Positions 28,756 to 38,526 of a stretch of DNA of 64,000 nt are shown here, one piece after another. Origin of the DNA: Arthrobacter sp. 131MFCol6.1 (lineage in GTDB: Bacteria > Actinomycetota > Actinomycetes > Actinomycetales > Micrococcaceae). The stretch is from the NCBI RefSeq assembly GCF_000374925.1, contig NZ_KB895541.1, positions 62,001 through 126,000 on the forward strand, read 5' to 3'. The notes under the pieces were generated by a model. That model saw only the letters and a list, made by a program, of their open reading frames with translations. It was not told the DNA's origin and did no database searches. Within the stretch, counting starts at the first letter, position 1. Each line of letters starts with the position of its first letter. Both the position numbers and the translations under genes were made by a program.

Positions 28756-29064
28756 ATGGGAATTGTTTTGGGGCTCGTCTATATCGCTCTGTTGCTTTTT
28801 TTCGTGGCATTGATCATCCGCCTGGTCTACGACTGGGTGCAGATGTTTGCCCGAAGCTGGCGGCCGCGCGGTTTGGCACTCGTGACAGCGCATGCTGTGT
28901 ATTCGGTCACGGACAAGCCCCTCAAACTGCTCCGCCGGCTCATTCCGCCGCTGCGGCTGGGCGGAATGTCGCTGGACATCGGCTTCCTGCTGCTGTTCGT
29001 GGCCGTGAGCGTGGCGATGTGGGTCGTCAAGGGCCTGGTGTACGCCCAGCCGATCGCAGCATAG
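28756..29064 (+). CDS. yggT: YggT family membrane protein
   Basis: 102 residues with two long hydrophobic segments (residues 2-25 and about 72-96) around a basic loop, the standard YggT layout. Function unproven; between sepF and divIVA in most actinobacteria and thought to relate to division or envelope assembly. The start lies in the small palindrome ATGAG-TTAG-CTCAT, and the nearest GGAG is 14 bases away, so translation may be weak. Confidence 0.9.
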   Translation: MGIVLGLVYIALLLFFVALIIRLVYDWVQMFARSWRPRGLALVTAHAVYSVTDKPLKLLRRLIPPLRLGGMSLDIGFLLLFVAVSVAMWVVKGLVYAQPIAA

Positions 29065-29230
29065 GCCGCCGCCGCAGCCGGTCAGCGACCTGCCCGGGCC
29101 CAGGCCCAAACTGAAAGAAAACTCCGGTTTGACACTGCGGTGTTGAATTAGAGGAACCAGACCATATTTAGGTACCGTAGTTTTGACGGCCGGAAGGCCT
29201 ACTGACTAACTAGACCAACGAGGTGACCAG
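29065..29230 (+). promoter_or_regulatory. Probable divIVA promoter region
   Basis: AT-richer segment with TTGACA at 29129-29134; no -10 hexamer at ideal spacing is evident. GAGGTGA (29220-29226) is the ribosome site for divIVA. Confidence 0.4.
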
Positions 29231-29926
29231 ATGGCTTTGACGCCAGAAGACGTTGTCAACAAGCGCTTTCAGCCGACCAAGTTCCGCGAAGGCTACGACC
29301 AGGACGAGGTTGACGACTTCCTGGACGAGATCGTCGTCGAACTTCGGCGCCTGAACCAGGAGAACGACGAGCTGCGCAAGAAGCTCGCCGAATCCGGCGC
29401 CGGCACGCCTGCCAGCTCCGCAGCCGCCGCACCCGTGGTGGAAAAGGTCCCGGCGCCCGTCAAGGCCGAGAAGGAAGACACCGCCAAGGCCGAGGCTGAG
29501 GCCAAGGCAAAGGCGGCCGCAGAAGCCGCCAAGAAGAAGGAAGCCGAGCAGGCTGCCAAGGCCGCCCAGGTTGTCGAGCCGGCACGCAGCGCGGCCACCC
29601 CGGCGTCGGAGTCCGCTGCCGGCCTGCTCGCCATGGCGCAGCAGATGCACGACAAGCACATCGCCGACGGCGAGCAGCAGCGGGACAAGATCATCGCTGA
29701 AGCCCAGATCGAGGCCAGCAGCCTCGTCAACGATGCGCAGGAAAAGTCCCGCAAGATCCTCGGTGCCCTCGAGCAGCAGCGCTCCGTCCTGGAACGCAAG
29801 GTCGAGCAGCTTCGCGGCTTCGAGCGCGACTACCGCTCACGCCTGAAGGCCTACATCGAAGGCCAGCTCCGCGACCTGGACGCCCGCGGCTCTGTTGCGG
29901 CTCCCGAGGTTGGCGAAGCCAGCTAG
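29231..29926 (+). CDS. divIVA: Polar growth scaffold DivIVA/Wag31
   Basis: 231 residues. Curvature-sensing coiled-coil protein that marks poles and septa and directs peptidoglycan synthesis. The N-terminal domain MALTPEDVVNKRFQPTKFRE...DQDEVDDFLDEI is the lipid-binding region. An Ala/Lys/Glu-rich variable linker (about 55-130) precedes a second coiled coil ending near residue 220. It ends the conserved division cluster. Confidence 0.97.
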   Translation: MALTPEDVVNKRFQPTKFREGYDQDEVDDFLDEIVVELRRLNQENDELRKKLAESGAGTPASSAAAAPVVEKVPAPVKAEKEDTAKAEAEAKAKAAAEAAKKKEAEQAAKAAQVVEPARSAATPASESAAGLLAMAQQMHDKHIADGEQQRDKIIAEAQIEASSLVNDAQEKSRKILGALEQQRSVLERKVEQLRGFERDYRSRLKAYIEGQLRDLDARGSVAAPEVGEAS

Positions 29927-29946
29927 GGCAAAAAGCAAGTATTCTG

Positions 29947-29984
29947 AAAGCCGGTGGCTGAGGATTCCTCGGCCGCCGGCTTTT
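29947..29984 (+). terminator. Terminator after divIVA
   Basis: AAAGCCGGTGGCTGAGG / CCTCGGCCGCCGGCTTT, a 17-bp stem with two G-U pairs and a 3-base loop, followed by TTTT. Confidence 0.88.
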
Positions 29985-30078
29985 CCCTTTTCCCGCAACG
30001 TGCCGGCACCGGACCAGGTGCCCGGCGCTTGCCGGTACCTGAACCCGGTCCCCGCACTGGCTCCCGATCGAAAGCCCT

Positions 30079-30657
30079 ATGACTGACGCACCATCACCAG
30101 ACGCCATGCAGCCCGTCGAGGCCGCAGAGCCCGTCCGCGCCCGTCCGCGGCGGGCAAAGCTGTTCGTCCTCTTCGCTGCCTTCGCGGTCTTCGCCTACGT
30201 GTTCGACCAGCTGACCAAGCTCTGGGTGACGACCACCATGACCGAGGGCGAGCGGATCCCCGTCTTTCCGCCGTTGCTGCACTGGTTCTACATCCGCAAC
30301 TCGGGGGCGGCGTTCTCGATCGGCGAGAACGTCACCTGGGTGTTCACGATCATCATGGCGGCTGTGTCTGTCGCGATCCTGCTGCAGCTGCGCAAGCTCG
30401 GCTCGCTCTGGTGGGCGCTGGCGCTGGGGCTGCTGCTCGGCGGCGCACTCGGCAACCTGACGGACCGGCTGTTCCGCGAGCCGTCTTTCGCGATGGGCCA
30501 TGTGGTGGACTTCATCCAGCTGCCAAACTTCGCGATCTTCAACATTGCCGACTCCGCGGTCGTCTCCGCCGTCGTGATCATCTGCCTGCTCACGCTCCGC
30601 GGGATTTCCCTGGATGGCTCGCGCCAAACGAAGGATACGGTGGCTAACGATGTCTGA
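30079..30657 (+). CDS. lspA: Lipoprotein signal peptidase (signal peptidase II)
   Basis: 192 residues, four membrane helices. Removes signal peptides from prolipoproteins. Catalytic aspartates are in [12 protein letters not shown] and FNIADSAVV; also [12 protein letters not shown]. The N-terminal 25 residues are a polar extension. Overlaps rluD by 8 bp. Confidence 0.96.
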   Translation: MTDAPSPDAMQPVEAAEPVRARPRRAKLFVLFAAFAVFAYVFDQLTKLWVTTTMTEGERIPVFPPLLHWFYIRNSGAAFSIGENVTWVFTIIMAAVSVAILLQLRKLGSLWWALALGLLLGGALGNLTDRLFREPSFAMGHVVDFIQLPNFAIFNIADSAVVSAVVIICLLTLRGISLDGSRQTKDTVANDV

Positions 30658-31651
30658 AACTGCCTCAGGAAACGCCGCTGACATGGCGGCCGATATGGCC
30701 GGCGAAGCCGGCACCGCACCCGCCGGGCACCACCGCTTCACCGTCACGGAGGACCTCGCCGGTTCCCGCGTGGACGCCGGCCTGGCCAGGCTGATGGACA
30801 TCTCCCGCTCCCAGGCCGCCGTCCTGATCGCCGAAGGCAACGTCACCAGCAACGCAGGGAAGGTCGGGAAATCCCTCAAGCTCACCCTGGGCACCGTACT
30901 CGAGGTCGTGGTGCCGGACCGCAGGGACCCCCTGGAAATCGTGGAGGAAGTAGTGGACGACCTGTTGATCCTGCTGGACGATGACGAATTTGTCGTCATC
31001 GACAAACCGGTCGGCGTGGCCGCCCACCCCTCGCCCGGCTGGGTGGGACCCACAGTGGTGGGTGGCCTCGCCGGGCTCGGCTACCGGATTTCGACGTCGG
31101 GTGCCCCGGAGCGCGCCGGCATCGTCCACCGGCTCGACGTCGGGACCTCCGGCGTCATGGTGGTCGCCAAGACCGAAAATGCCTACACGGTGCTCAAGCG
31201 CGCCTTCAAGGAACGCACCGTGGACAAGGTCTACCACGCCGTCGTCCAGGGCCTTCCCGATCCGCTGGCGGGCACCATCGACGCGCCCATCGGCCGGCAC
31301 CCGGGCCATGACTGGCGGTTCGCGGTGACTGAGGACGGCCGTGACTCGGTGACGCACTATGAGGTTCTGGAAGCCTTCGGGAAGGCCTCACTCGTTGAGG
31401 TGCACCTCGAAACGGGCCGCACCCACCAGATCCGCGTGCACTTCGCGGCCCTGCGCCACCCCTGCGCCGGCGACCTCACCTACGGCGCGGACCCGCGGCT
31501 GGCCGCCACCCTCGGGCTGACCCGGCAGTGGCTGCACGCCAGGGAACTGTCCTTCGACCACCCGCGGACAGGGGAGCGGGTTACCGTCGCCAGCGAGTAC
31601 CCGCAGGACCTGCAGTACGCGCTGACGGTCCTGGAGTCCGGAAACGCCTGA
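30650..31651 (+). CDS. rluD: 23S rRNA pseudouridine synthase RluD family
   Basis: 333 residues. S4 RNA-binding domain (about 30-90: [20 protein letters not shown]) followed by the catalytic domain with [15 protein letters not shown], which holds the catalytic aspartate, and [13 protein letters not shown]. The ATG at 30650 overlaps the lspA stop; the in-frame reading 12 codons longer lies inside lspA. Exact RNA target is not provable from sequence alone. Confidence 0.92.
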   Translation: MSETASGNAADMAADMAGEAGTAPAGHHRFTVTEDLAGSRVDAGLARLMDISRSQAAVLIAEGNVTSNAGKVGKSLKLTLGTVLEVVVPDRRDPLEIVEEVVDDLLILLDDDEFVVIDKPVGVAAHPSPGWVGPTVVGGLAGLGYRISTSGAPERAGIVHRLDVGTSGVMVVAKTENAYTVLKRAFKERTVDKVYHAVVQGLPDPLAGTIDAPIGRHPGHDWRFAVTEDGRDSVTHYEVLEAFGKASLVEVHLETGRTHQIRVHFAALRHPCAGDLTYGADPRLAATLGLTRQWLHARELSFDHPRTGERVTVASEYPQDLQYALTVLESGNA

Positions 31652-31700
31652 GCCGCACGGCACGGGCGGCCTGAATCCACAGGCATTCTGCCGGGCCGGC

Positions 31701-31729
31701 GGATCCTGCCGGCCTGGCCGGCAGGATCC
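31701..31729 (+). terminator. Perfect palindrome between rluD and dnaE
   Basis: 14-bp arms GGATCCTGCCGGCC / GGCCGGCAGGATCC around a single T. No T-run follows, so the terminator call is tentative. Confidence 0.5.
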
Positions 31730-31784
31730 GTCCGCACCGCCGTGGCTGCACGCCGCCGTCGCGGCGCGGCACTAGAATGGTGCG

Positions 31785-34700
31785 GTGACTTCCAGCAACG
31801 ACTCGTTTGTCCATCTCCACAACCACACCGAGTACTCGATGCTGGACGGTGCCGCCCGGCTCGGTGAGCTATTCGACGAAACCGAGCGGCTCGGCATGCC
31901 GGCCCTCGCCACGACGGACCACGGCTACCTGTTCGGGGCCTTCGACTTCTGGAAGCGCGCAACAGACCAGGGCATCAGGCCCATCATCGGCGTCGAAGCC
32001 TATGTGACTCCCGGGACCGCCCGCACGGACAAGACCCGTGTGCGCTGGGGCGAGGAACACCAGCGCAAGGACGACATTTCCGGCGGTGGCTCTTACACGC
32101 ACATGACCCTGCTCAGCTACAACAACGTGGGCATGCGGAACCTCTTCCGGGCCTCCTCGATCGCCTCATTGGACTCGGTCTTCGGCAAATGGCCCCGGCT
32201 GGACCGTGAGCTGCTGAACACGTACTCGGAAGGGCTCATCGCCACCACCGGCTGCCCGTCCGGCGAGGTCCAGACCCGGCTGCGGCTCGGCCAGTACCGC
32301 GAGGCGCTGGAAGCCGCGGCCGAGTTCCGCGACATCTTCGGTGCCGAGAACTACTTCTGCGAACTCATGGACCACGGCCTGGACATCGAACGGCGCGTCA
32401 CCGGCGACCTGCTGCGCCTGGCCAAGGACCTGAACCTGCCGCTGGTGGCCACCAACGACCTGCACTACACGCACGAGCACGACGCGAAGGCGCATGAGGC
32501 CCTGCTGGCCATCCAGTCCGGCTCCACCCTCCTGGAGCCGACCTACGACAACGGCGGCTCGCGCTTCGCCTTCTCCGGCAGCGGCTACTACCTGAAGTCA
32601 CCGCAGGAAATGCGCGAGCTGTTCCGCGACCACCCGGAGGCGTGCGACAACACGCTCCTGATCGCCGAACGCTGCGAAGTCTCATTCAACACCGGCGCCA
32701 ACTACATGCCCCGGTTCCCCTGCCCGGAGGGGGAGGACGAAACGTCCTGGCTGGTCAAGGAAGTGGACAAGGGGCTCCACTACCGCTATCCCCAGGGCAT
32801 CCCGGACAAGGTCCGCAAGCAGGCCGACTATGAGCTCGAAGTCATCACCTCCATGGGCTTCCCGGGCTACTTCCTGGTGGTGGCCGACTTCATCAACTGG
32901 GCCAAGAACAACGGCATCCGGGTCGGTCCCGGGCGTGGCTCCGGTGCTGGCTCCATGGTGGCCTACGCCATGCGCATCACCGACCTTGACCCGCTGCACC
33001 ACGGCCTGATCTTCGAACGCTTCCTCAACCCGGACCGCGTCTCCATGCCTGACTTCGACGTCGACTTCGATGACCGGCGCCGCTCCGAAGTGATCGACTA
33101 TGTCACGCGCAAATACGGCGATGAACGCGTGGCGATGATCGTCACGTATGGCACCATCAAGACCAAGCAGGCCCTCAAGGATTCTTCGCGCGTGCTGGGC
33201 TACCCGTTCAGCATGGGCGAAACACTGACCAAGGCGCTGCCTCCGGCCGTGATGGCCAAGGACATCCCGCTGGCCGATATCCAGAACCCCCAGTCCAAGC
33301 GCTACAGCGAAGCCGGCGACTTCCGCCAGCTGATCAGCACCGACCCGGAGGCCGCCAAGGTCTTCGAAACGGCGCTGGGCATCGAGGGCCTGAAGCGGCA
33401 ATGGGGCGTGCACGCCGCCGGCGTGATCATGTCCTCGGACCCCATCATCGACGTGATTCCGATCATGCGCCGCTTCCAGGACGGCCAGGTCATCACCCAG
33501 TTCGACTACCCGACGTCCGAAGGCCTCGGCCTGATCAAAATGGACTTCCTCGGGCTGCGAAACCTGACGATCATTTCCGATGCCCTCGAAAACATCAAAA
33601 TGAACCGCGGCATCGACCTCGACCTCGAAACGCTCGAGTTGGATGACACGGCGTCCTACGAGCTGCTGGCCCGGGGAGACACGCTCGGAGTCTTCCAGCT
33701 CGACGGCGGCCCCATGCGGTCCCTGCTCAAGCTGATGAAGCCTGACAACTTCGAAGACATCTCCGCCGTGCTGGCCCTCTATCGGCCCGGACCCATGGGC
33801 GCCAACGCGCACACCGACTACGCGCTGCGCAAGAACAAGATCCAGGAAGTCATCCCGATCCACCCGGAGCTTGAGGAACCGCTGTCCGAAATCCTCGGCG
33901 GGACCTACGGGCTGATCGTGTATCAAGAGCAGGTCATGGCCGTGGCGCAGAAGCTCGCCGGCTATACCCTGGGCCAGGCCGATATCCTGCGCCGCGCCAT
34001 GGGCAAGAAAAAGAAATCCGAGCTGGACAAGCAGTTCGCCGGTTTCTCCCAGGGCATGCAGGACAACGGCTACTCCATGGCCGCGGTCAAGACCCTCTGG
34101 GACATCCTGCTGCCGTTCTCCGACTACGCCTTCAACAAGGCGCACTCGGCCGCCTACGGCGTGATCTCCTACTGGACCGCGTACCTGAAGGCGCACTATG
34201 CGCCGGAGTACATGGCCGCCCTGCTGACCTCGGTGGGCGACGACAAGGACAAATCGGCGATCTACCTCAACGAATGCCGGCGCATGGGCATCACGGTGCT
34301 GCCGCCCGACGTCAATGAGTCAGCTCTCAACTTCACCCCTGTGGGCACCGACATCCGTTTCGGCATGGGCGCCATCCGCAACGTCGGCGTGAACGCCGTC
34401 GAGGCCATGGTGGCGGCGCGCGAAAAAGAAGGCGCCTATACCTCCTTCAAGGACTACCTCCTGAAGGTCCCGGCGGTGGTCTGCAACAAGCGCACCATCG
34501 AATCCCTGATCAAGGCCGGCGCCTTCGATTCGCTGGGCCACCCCCGGCGTGCCCTGGCCATGATCCATGAAGAAGCGATCGACTCCGTCATCACCCTCAA
34601 GCGCAACGAGGCGATCGGCCAGTTCGACCTCTTCGCCGGCTTTGAGGACCAGGAGCCCGAGGCGTCGCTCAGCACGGAGATCCCGGATCTGCCGGAATGG

Positions 34701-35342
34701 GAGAAGAAGGACAAGCTGGCGTTCGAGCGCGACATGCTCGGCCTCTACGTCTCCGACCACCCGCTGCAAGGGCTGGAAGGGCTCCTGAGCCAGCACGCCG
34801 ACCGGTCGATTACTTCGATCATCGCCGAAGACGGGCCGCCGGACGGCTCGATCGTCACCATCGCGGGCATGATCACCTCGCTCAGCCGGAGGATCGCCAA
34901 GGCCAGCGGCAACGCCTACGCCCGCGCCGAAATCGAGGACCTCGCCGGTTCCATGGAGGTCATGTTCTTCGGCCAGGTCTACGGCCCCATCGCCTCGGTG
35001 CTCGCGGAGGACCTGATCGTGGTGGTCAAGGGCCGCCTGCAGCGGCGCGACGACGGCGCCGTCACCTTGAACTGCATGGAACTCTCTGTGCCGGACCTCA
35101 GCGATAGCCAGAACGGGCCCGTGGTGATCACCATGGCCACGCACAAGGCCACCGAGGCCGTGGTCACCGAGCTCGGCGACGTGCTGCGCACCCACCGCGG
35201 AAATTCGGAGGTCCGGCTGCACCTGCAAGGCGACACCCGGGTGGAGGTCATGGGCCTGCCGGTGCACCTCCGCGTCAACCCGAGCCCGTCACTGTTCGGC
35301 GACCTGAAGGTGCTGCTCGGCCCGACCTGCCTCGATAACTGA
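31785..35342 (+). CDS. dnaE: DNA polymerase III alpha subunit
   Basis: 1185 residues, the main replicative polymerase. N-terminal PHP domain begins FVHLHNHTEYSMLDGAARL; the palm has PDFDVDFDDRRR with catalytic aspartates, preceded by VGPGRGSGAGSMVAYA. The C-terminal part contains the OB fold (SIVTIAGMITSLSRRIA). Length is typical for DnaE1. GTG start; TAGAAT at 31773-31778 could be a -10 element very close upstream. Confidence 0.98.
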   Translation: MTSSNDSFVHLHNHTEYSMLDGAARLGELFDETERLGMPALATTDHGYLFGAFDFWKRATDQGIRPIIGVEAYVTPGTARTDKTRVRWGEEHQRKDDISGGGSYTHMTLLSYNNVGMRNLFRASSIASLDSVFGKWPRLDRELLNTYSEGLIATTGCPSGEVQTRLRLGQYREALEAAAEFRDIFGAENYFCELMDHGLDIERRVTGDLLRLAKDLNLPLVATNDLHYTHEHDAKAHEALLAIQSGSTLLEPTYDNGGSRFAFSGSGYYLKSPQEMRELFRDHPEACDNTLLIAERCEVSFNTGANYMPRFPCPEGEDETSWLVKEVDKGLHYRYPQGIPDKVRKQADYELEVITSMGFPGYFLVVADFINWAKNNGIRVGPGRGSGAGSMVAYAMRITDLDPLHHGLIFERFLNPDRVSMPDFDVDFDDRRRSEVIDYVTRKYGDERVAMIVTYGTIKTKQALKDSSRVLGYPFSMGETLTKALPPAVMAKDIPLADIQNPQSKRYSEAGDFRQLISTDPEAAKVFETALGIEGLKRQWGVHAAGVIMSSDPIIDVIPIMRRFQDGQVITQFDYPTSEGLGLIKMDFLGLRNLTIISDALENIKMNRGIDLDLETLELDDTASYELLARGDTLGVFQLDGGPMRSLLKLMKPDNFEDISAVLALYRPGPMGANAHTDYALRKNKIQEVIPIHPELEEPLSEILGGTYGLIVYQEQVMAVAQKLAGYTLGQADILRRAMGKKKKSELDKQFAGFSQGMQDNGYSMAAVKTLWDILLPFSDYAFNKAHSAAYGVISYWTAYLKAHYAPEYMAALLTSVGDDKDKSAIYLNECRRMGITVLPPDVNESALNFTPVGTDIRFGMGAIRNVGVNAVEAMVAAREKEGAYTSFKDYLLKVPAVVCNKRTIESLIKAGAFDSLGHPRRALAMIHEEAIDSVITLKRNEAIGQFDLFAGFEDQEPEASLSTEIPDLPEWEKKDKLAFERDMLGLYVSDHPLQGLEGLLSQHADRSITSIIAEDGPPDGSIVTIAGMITSLSRRIAKASGNAYARAEIEDLAGSMEVMFFGQVYGPIASVLAEDLIVVVKGRLQRRDDGAVTLNCMELSVPDLSDSQNGPVVITMATHKATEAVVTELGDVLRTHRGNSEVRLHLQGDTRVEVMGLPVHLRVNPSPSLFGDLKVLLGPTCLDN

Positions 35343-35437
35343 CATGCAGGGGTTGCTGGCCGCCAGGCAAGGCTGAGTGATCCAGGGCGCCCCGAGTCCC
35401 TCCCGCCCCGCCAGGGTTCACGCATGGTATCCGAGGA

Positions 35438-36295
35438 TCAGCTTTGCGGGTTGAGCGTTCCCCGGGCGATGCTGTCGGCGGAGTGGGCCGGGTTCCCGTT
35501 GTATGGCTGGTTGGAGACGTCCACGATGGGGTACTGGGCCAGGTCAATGCCGTCCGGGATGGTGAAGCTGCCGGATTCATTGTCGAGGACACCCAGGCTG
35601 ACCATTCTGGACAGGTCGGCAGAGCCGACCCACACTCCCCGGAATCCGGTGATGTGGTCGTTGGAGAGCCGGATGATCAGGTGCCGGGTTCCATCGGGGA
35701 GTTGCTCCACCCGGGCATCTCCGCCCCCGGTATGTGCGGGCAGCGGAGTCAGGGACGTTTGGGCGACGACTGTCGAAGCGGGACCCGACTGGGTGGAGGT
35801 GGGTGCGGGAGTGCCGGTGCGTCCGAGCACTCCGGCAGCGGTCCATCCGGCGGCCGTGCCAAGAACGATTCCGGCCGCAGCCGCGATAATCCACAGACCG
35901 GGACGGCCATGCCCATCTTTGGCGCTGGGCCGCAGTGGGATCGGTGCCGGCTTCGTGCCGTCGCCGTGGTTCGGGCGCGCCTGCCCCGCGGCAGGTTTCT
36001 CCGGTGCGGCTGGCGTCTCCGGGGCAGGGGGCCCAGAGCTGGGCTGGCTCAGGGGATCCGTGGCGAGGGCCGGCGAGAGGCCGAGGGCCTGATGGATGGC
36101 AGCCCAGTTCTGGCTGCCGGGTTGCTCGAGTTCGATGCCTGCGGTGTCGAGGGTGGCAACGTGCACGGCATGTTGCAGGCCTCGGAGGGTTTCGCTGCAC
36201 ATGGGGCAGCTGGCGAGGTGGTCGGCGTCGGCGTCCGTGCCCAGGGGCTCGCCAAGGGCCAGCAGACTGAGAAGTTCGGCGTCAAGGTGTTCCAT
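35438..36295 (-). CDS. Zinc anti-sigma factor, RskA-like
   Basis: 285 residues. The N-terminal HLASCPMC (H-x3-C-x2-C) is the zinc anti-sigma signature that binds the sigma factor. A Pro-rich linker follows, one membrane helix (about 133-158: LWIIAAAAGIVLGTAAGW) and an extracytoplasmic anti-sigma-K-like domain (about 195-275). Likely releases its sigma factor after an external signal, by membrane proteolysis as in family members. Overlaps the sigma gene by 14 bp. Confidence 0.9.
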   Translation of the reverse strand: MEHLDAELLSLLALGEPLGTDADADHLASCPMCSETLRGLQHAVHVATLDTAGIELEQPGSQNWAAIHQALGLSPALATDPLSQPSSGPPAPETPAAPEKPAAGQARPNHGDGTKPAPIPLRPSAKDGHGRPGLWIIAAAAGIVLGTAAGWTAAGVLGRTGTPAPTSTQSGPASTVVAQTSLTPLPAHTGGGDARVEQLPDGTRHLIIRLSNDHITGFRGVWVGSADLSRMVSLGVLDNESGSFTIPDGIDLAQYPIVDVSNQPYNGNPAHSADSIARGTLNPQS

Positions 36296-36854
36296 GTTCC
36301 ACCTCCAGGCGGGTGCGTAAGCGGGTGAGGCTGCGCCGGATGTGGCTTTTGACAGTACCGAGCGGCAGGTTGAGGCGCGACGAGATCTGGTCGTGAGTCA
36401 GGTCTTCATAGAACGCCAGCCGCATTATTGCTTGCTGTGGATCCCCTAAGTGCTCCAGTTCTTCGTCCAACGTCAGGCGGTCGGCGACCTCTTCGACGTC
36501 CCCGGCATCCGGGCGGGAAGCGGGGACAACGACCAAGAGAGCGGCCGCTTGTTCGAGATGGCGCTGGCGGGAGCGAGCGGACAAGGCGTCGGAAATTGCA
36601 TTGCGGGTGATCCCGATCAGCCATGCCGGCAGCCGCGCCGCCTCCGGGCGAAAAGTCGTCCGTGATTTCCAGGCCCGAATGAAGACCTCCTGGGTGACGT
36701 CGTCGGCAGCGGCACGCTCTCCCAAGGATCTCAGCGCCAGCGTGTAGACGAGCGGACTGAACCGGCGGTACGCCTCCGCGAGGACGCGTTCGTCGCCGCC
36801 GGCAAATGCGTGATCGAGACCGGAGTCCCAATCGTGCGATGCGGCAGCCTCCAT
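36282..36854 (-). CDS. ECF-family RNA polymerase sigma factor (SigK-like)
   Basis: 190 residues. Sigma region 2 (about 25-95: YRRFSPLVYTLALRSLG, DVTQEVFIRAWKSRTTF) and region 4 (about 130-185: LTHDQISSRLNLPLGTVKSHIRRSL). The start is the ATG at 36854, because AAGGAG lies just before it; the open frame continues 34 codons further without a ribosome site. Partner of the downstream anti-sigma gene. Which sigma subgroup it belongs to cannot be settled by eye. Confidence 0.92.
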   Translation of the reverse strand: MEAAASHDWDSGLDHAFAGGDERVLAEAYRRFSPLVYTLALRSLGERAAADDVTQEVFIRAWKSRTTFRPEAARLPAWLIGITRNAISDALSARSRQRHLEQAAALLVVVPASRPDAGDVEEVADRLTLDEELEHLGDPQQAIMRLAFYEDLTHDQISSRLNLPLGTVKSHIRRSLTRLRTRLEVEHGTP

Positions 36855-36966
36855 CAGGTGCTCCTTTGAGCGGCAATGGCCCCTGTTGGACCACATTATG
36901 CCGCTCCCGCGGGGACTCCGCCATGCTCGAACCGGGTCAGCCCTCCGGGCTGTCACTGTGCGCGTG

Positions 36967-36999
36967 CCGGTGGGGCCGCGGTTGATGCGACCCCACCGG
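36967..36999 (-). terminator. Hairpin after the DUF4397 gene
   Basis: CCGGTGGGG...CCCCACCGG, 13-bp stem with one mismatch and a 7-base loop, 38 bp past the DUF4397 stop. No clear T-run on the minus strand. Confidence 0.5.
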
Positions 37000-37036
37000 G
37001 CGAGAAAACAGGGTGCCTGCTGGAGCTCCGGATGGC

Positions 37037-37747
37037 TTACTCGTCGTGGCCTTTGTGTCCGCGCGAGTCCACTACCTGTACGGCGACCCCAAGGTTGTTG
37101 TCGGCGACGCTTCCCCAGGCGTAGACGATGGTGTTTTTCCCCGCAGTGACCTTGACGTCGGCCGGGCCGATCAGCGGGTCAGTGGTTCCCTCGGCTGCGA
37201 CCGAGGCCGGGACGGTGCCGGCCTTGAGGGTAAGGGTCTTTTGATGCCGGTTGGTGAGTCCCTCAATGACCGCGTTCCCACCGGCCAGGACATCGACGGC
37301 GGGGGCCGCAGCGACGTGCCTGACGGTCAGCCTGCCCTTTCCATCCGGACTGGCGGAAGTGCTATTGCTGAAAAGGGTGGCCGTGGGCTTCCCGTCAGCG
37401 GCCAGATGAGCGACCGCTGTGTAGTCCCGACCAGCTTCGAGGTCCACCGTGACCGGACCTATCACGGGGTGGTCGGCGCTGGTGGCGTCGGCACCGGTGA
37501 TGGCGACCTTGTGGTCTCCGTCGGGGACGTTCAACGGCCCGGCCAATGTGCCCGGCGTGAAGTTATCCAGGGTGAGTTTGCCGTCGACCCAGACGTCCAC
37601 GGTCAGGCCCGGAACGCCGTGGAGGACGGAGAGTTTTGCCGTTCCCTCGTCGCTGTGGTGCCAGGTCCCGGCCTGGGCCGGGGAGGCCAGGGCCACTGCT
37701 GCCAGCAGCGTCATTGCTCCGGTGGCTGCAGAGAGTGTCTTGCGCAT
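37037..37747 (-). CDS. Secreted DUF4397 protein
   Basis: 236 residues. Signal peptide 1-26 (TLLAAVALASPAQA), then two related beta-rich halves: AKLSVLHGVPGLTVDVWVDG (start of the first) and GRLTVRHVAAAPAVDVLAGG (start of the second), the DUF4397 pattern. The ATG at 37747 follows GAGGAG; longer readings lack a signal peptide. It lies just upstream of the sigma/anti-sigma pair on the same strand, the place often taken by a secreted target of the sigma factor, as with MPT83/MPT70 for mycobacterial SigK. That functional link is inference. Confidence 0.88.
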   Translation of the reverse strand: MRKTLSAATGAMTLLAAVALASPAQAGTWHHSDEGTAKLSVLHGVPGLTVDVWVDGKLTLDNFTPGTLAGPLNVPDGDHKVAITGADATSADHPVIGPVTVDLEAGRDYTAVAHLAADGKPTATLFSNSTSASPDGKGRLTVRHVAAAPAVDVLAGGNAVIEGLTNRHQKTLTLKAGTVPASVAAEGTTDPLIGPADVKVTAGKNTIVYAWGSVADNNLGVAVQVVDSRGHKGHDE

Positions 37748-37872
37748 TTCCAACTCCTCATCGGGGCCCCACTTGGGGGCGGTGGTTGTGCTTACACCCT
37801 TACTACCGGCCAGAGGCCGTCGCCGGATGCACCACCGGGGAAGTTTTAATGCGCGGCCCGTCGAGGCGTCTG

Positions 37873-38373
37873 TCAGATCTCGTAGTCGAGCGGAACGGGC
37901 TGGCTGTAGGCCCCCGAGTGGTAGAGCAGGGGAACGCCGTCGTCGCCGACCTGGCCCTCTACCACCTCGACCACCACGACGGCGTTGTTCTCGAAGGAGA
38001 GCCGCATCTGGACCTTGCCGATCAGCCAGCCGCTGACCCCCTTGAGCACGGGCACCTCGTGGGGTCCGAGCTCCCAGTGGTCGCCGTCGAACCGGTTGCC
38101 GGCCCGGGCGAAACGGTCGGCGAGCTCCTGGTTTTCCAGCCCGAGCATGTGCACGCCAATGTAGGTCGTGTTCGCCACGGCCGGCCACGAGCTGGAGGTC
38201 CTGGCCATGTTGAACGTAAAGCGCGGCGGCTTGGCGGACAGTGAGGCCACGGAGGTTGCCGTGAATCCGAACGGAACACCGTTGTGGTTGGCCGTGATGA
38301 TGGCCACGCCCGCCGCGTGCCGGCGGAACATTTCCCTGAATGTTCCCTCGAAAATACCTTCATCTGTGGCCAC
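37873..38373 (-). CDS. Flavin reductase-like domain protein (FMN-binding)
   Basis: 166 residues, family of small flavin reductases that supply reduced FMN to two-component monooxygenases. Typical GVAIITANHNGVPFGFTATSVASLS, MARTSSSWP and GWLIGKVQMR. GTG start. No monooxygenase gene is adjacent, so its partner is unknown. Confidence 0.85.
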   Translation of the reverse strand: MATDEGIFEGTFREMFRRHAAGVAIITANHNGVPFGFTATSVASLSAKPPRFTFNMARTSSSWPAVANTTYIGVHMLGLENQELADRFARAGNRFDGDHWELGPHEVPVLKGVSGWLIGKVQMRLSFENNAVVVVEVVEGQVGDDGVPLLYHSGAYSQPVPLDYEI

Positions 38374-38526
38374 TGCGATCCAACTCCCTGCTGCACGTGC
38401 GTGTCGTACTTCTACTCTGCCAGCGTATTGCGCAGGGGAATCGAGTGCGGCATTTTCTTTACGTCTCCCGTCATGTGCTGCCGGCCGGCGTCATGCGCCG
38501 CGGGAATCCTTGTTACCGTTTGTTGC

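Noticed and set aside
31701-31729. Calling the 29-bp palindrome a transposon end or att site
   Set aside because: No duplicated partner, no target repeats and no integrase nearby; a terminator-like hairpin is the simpler reading.
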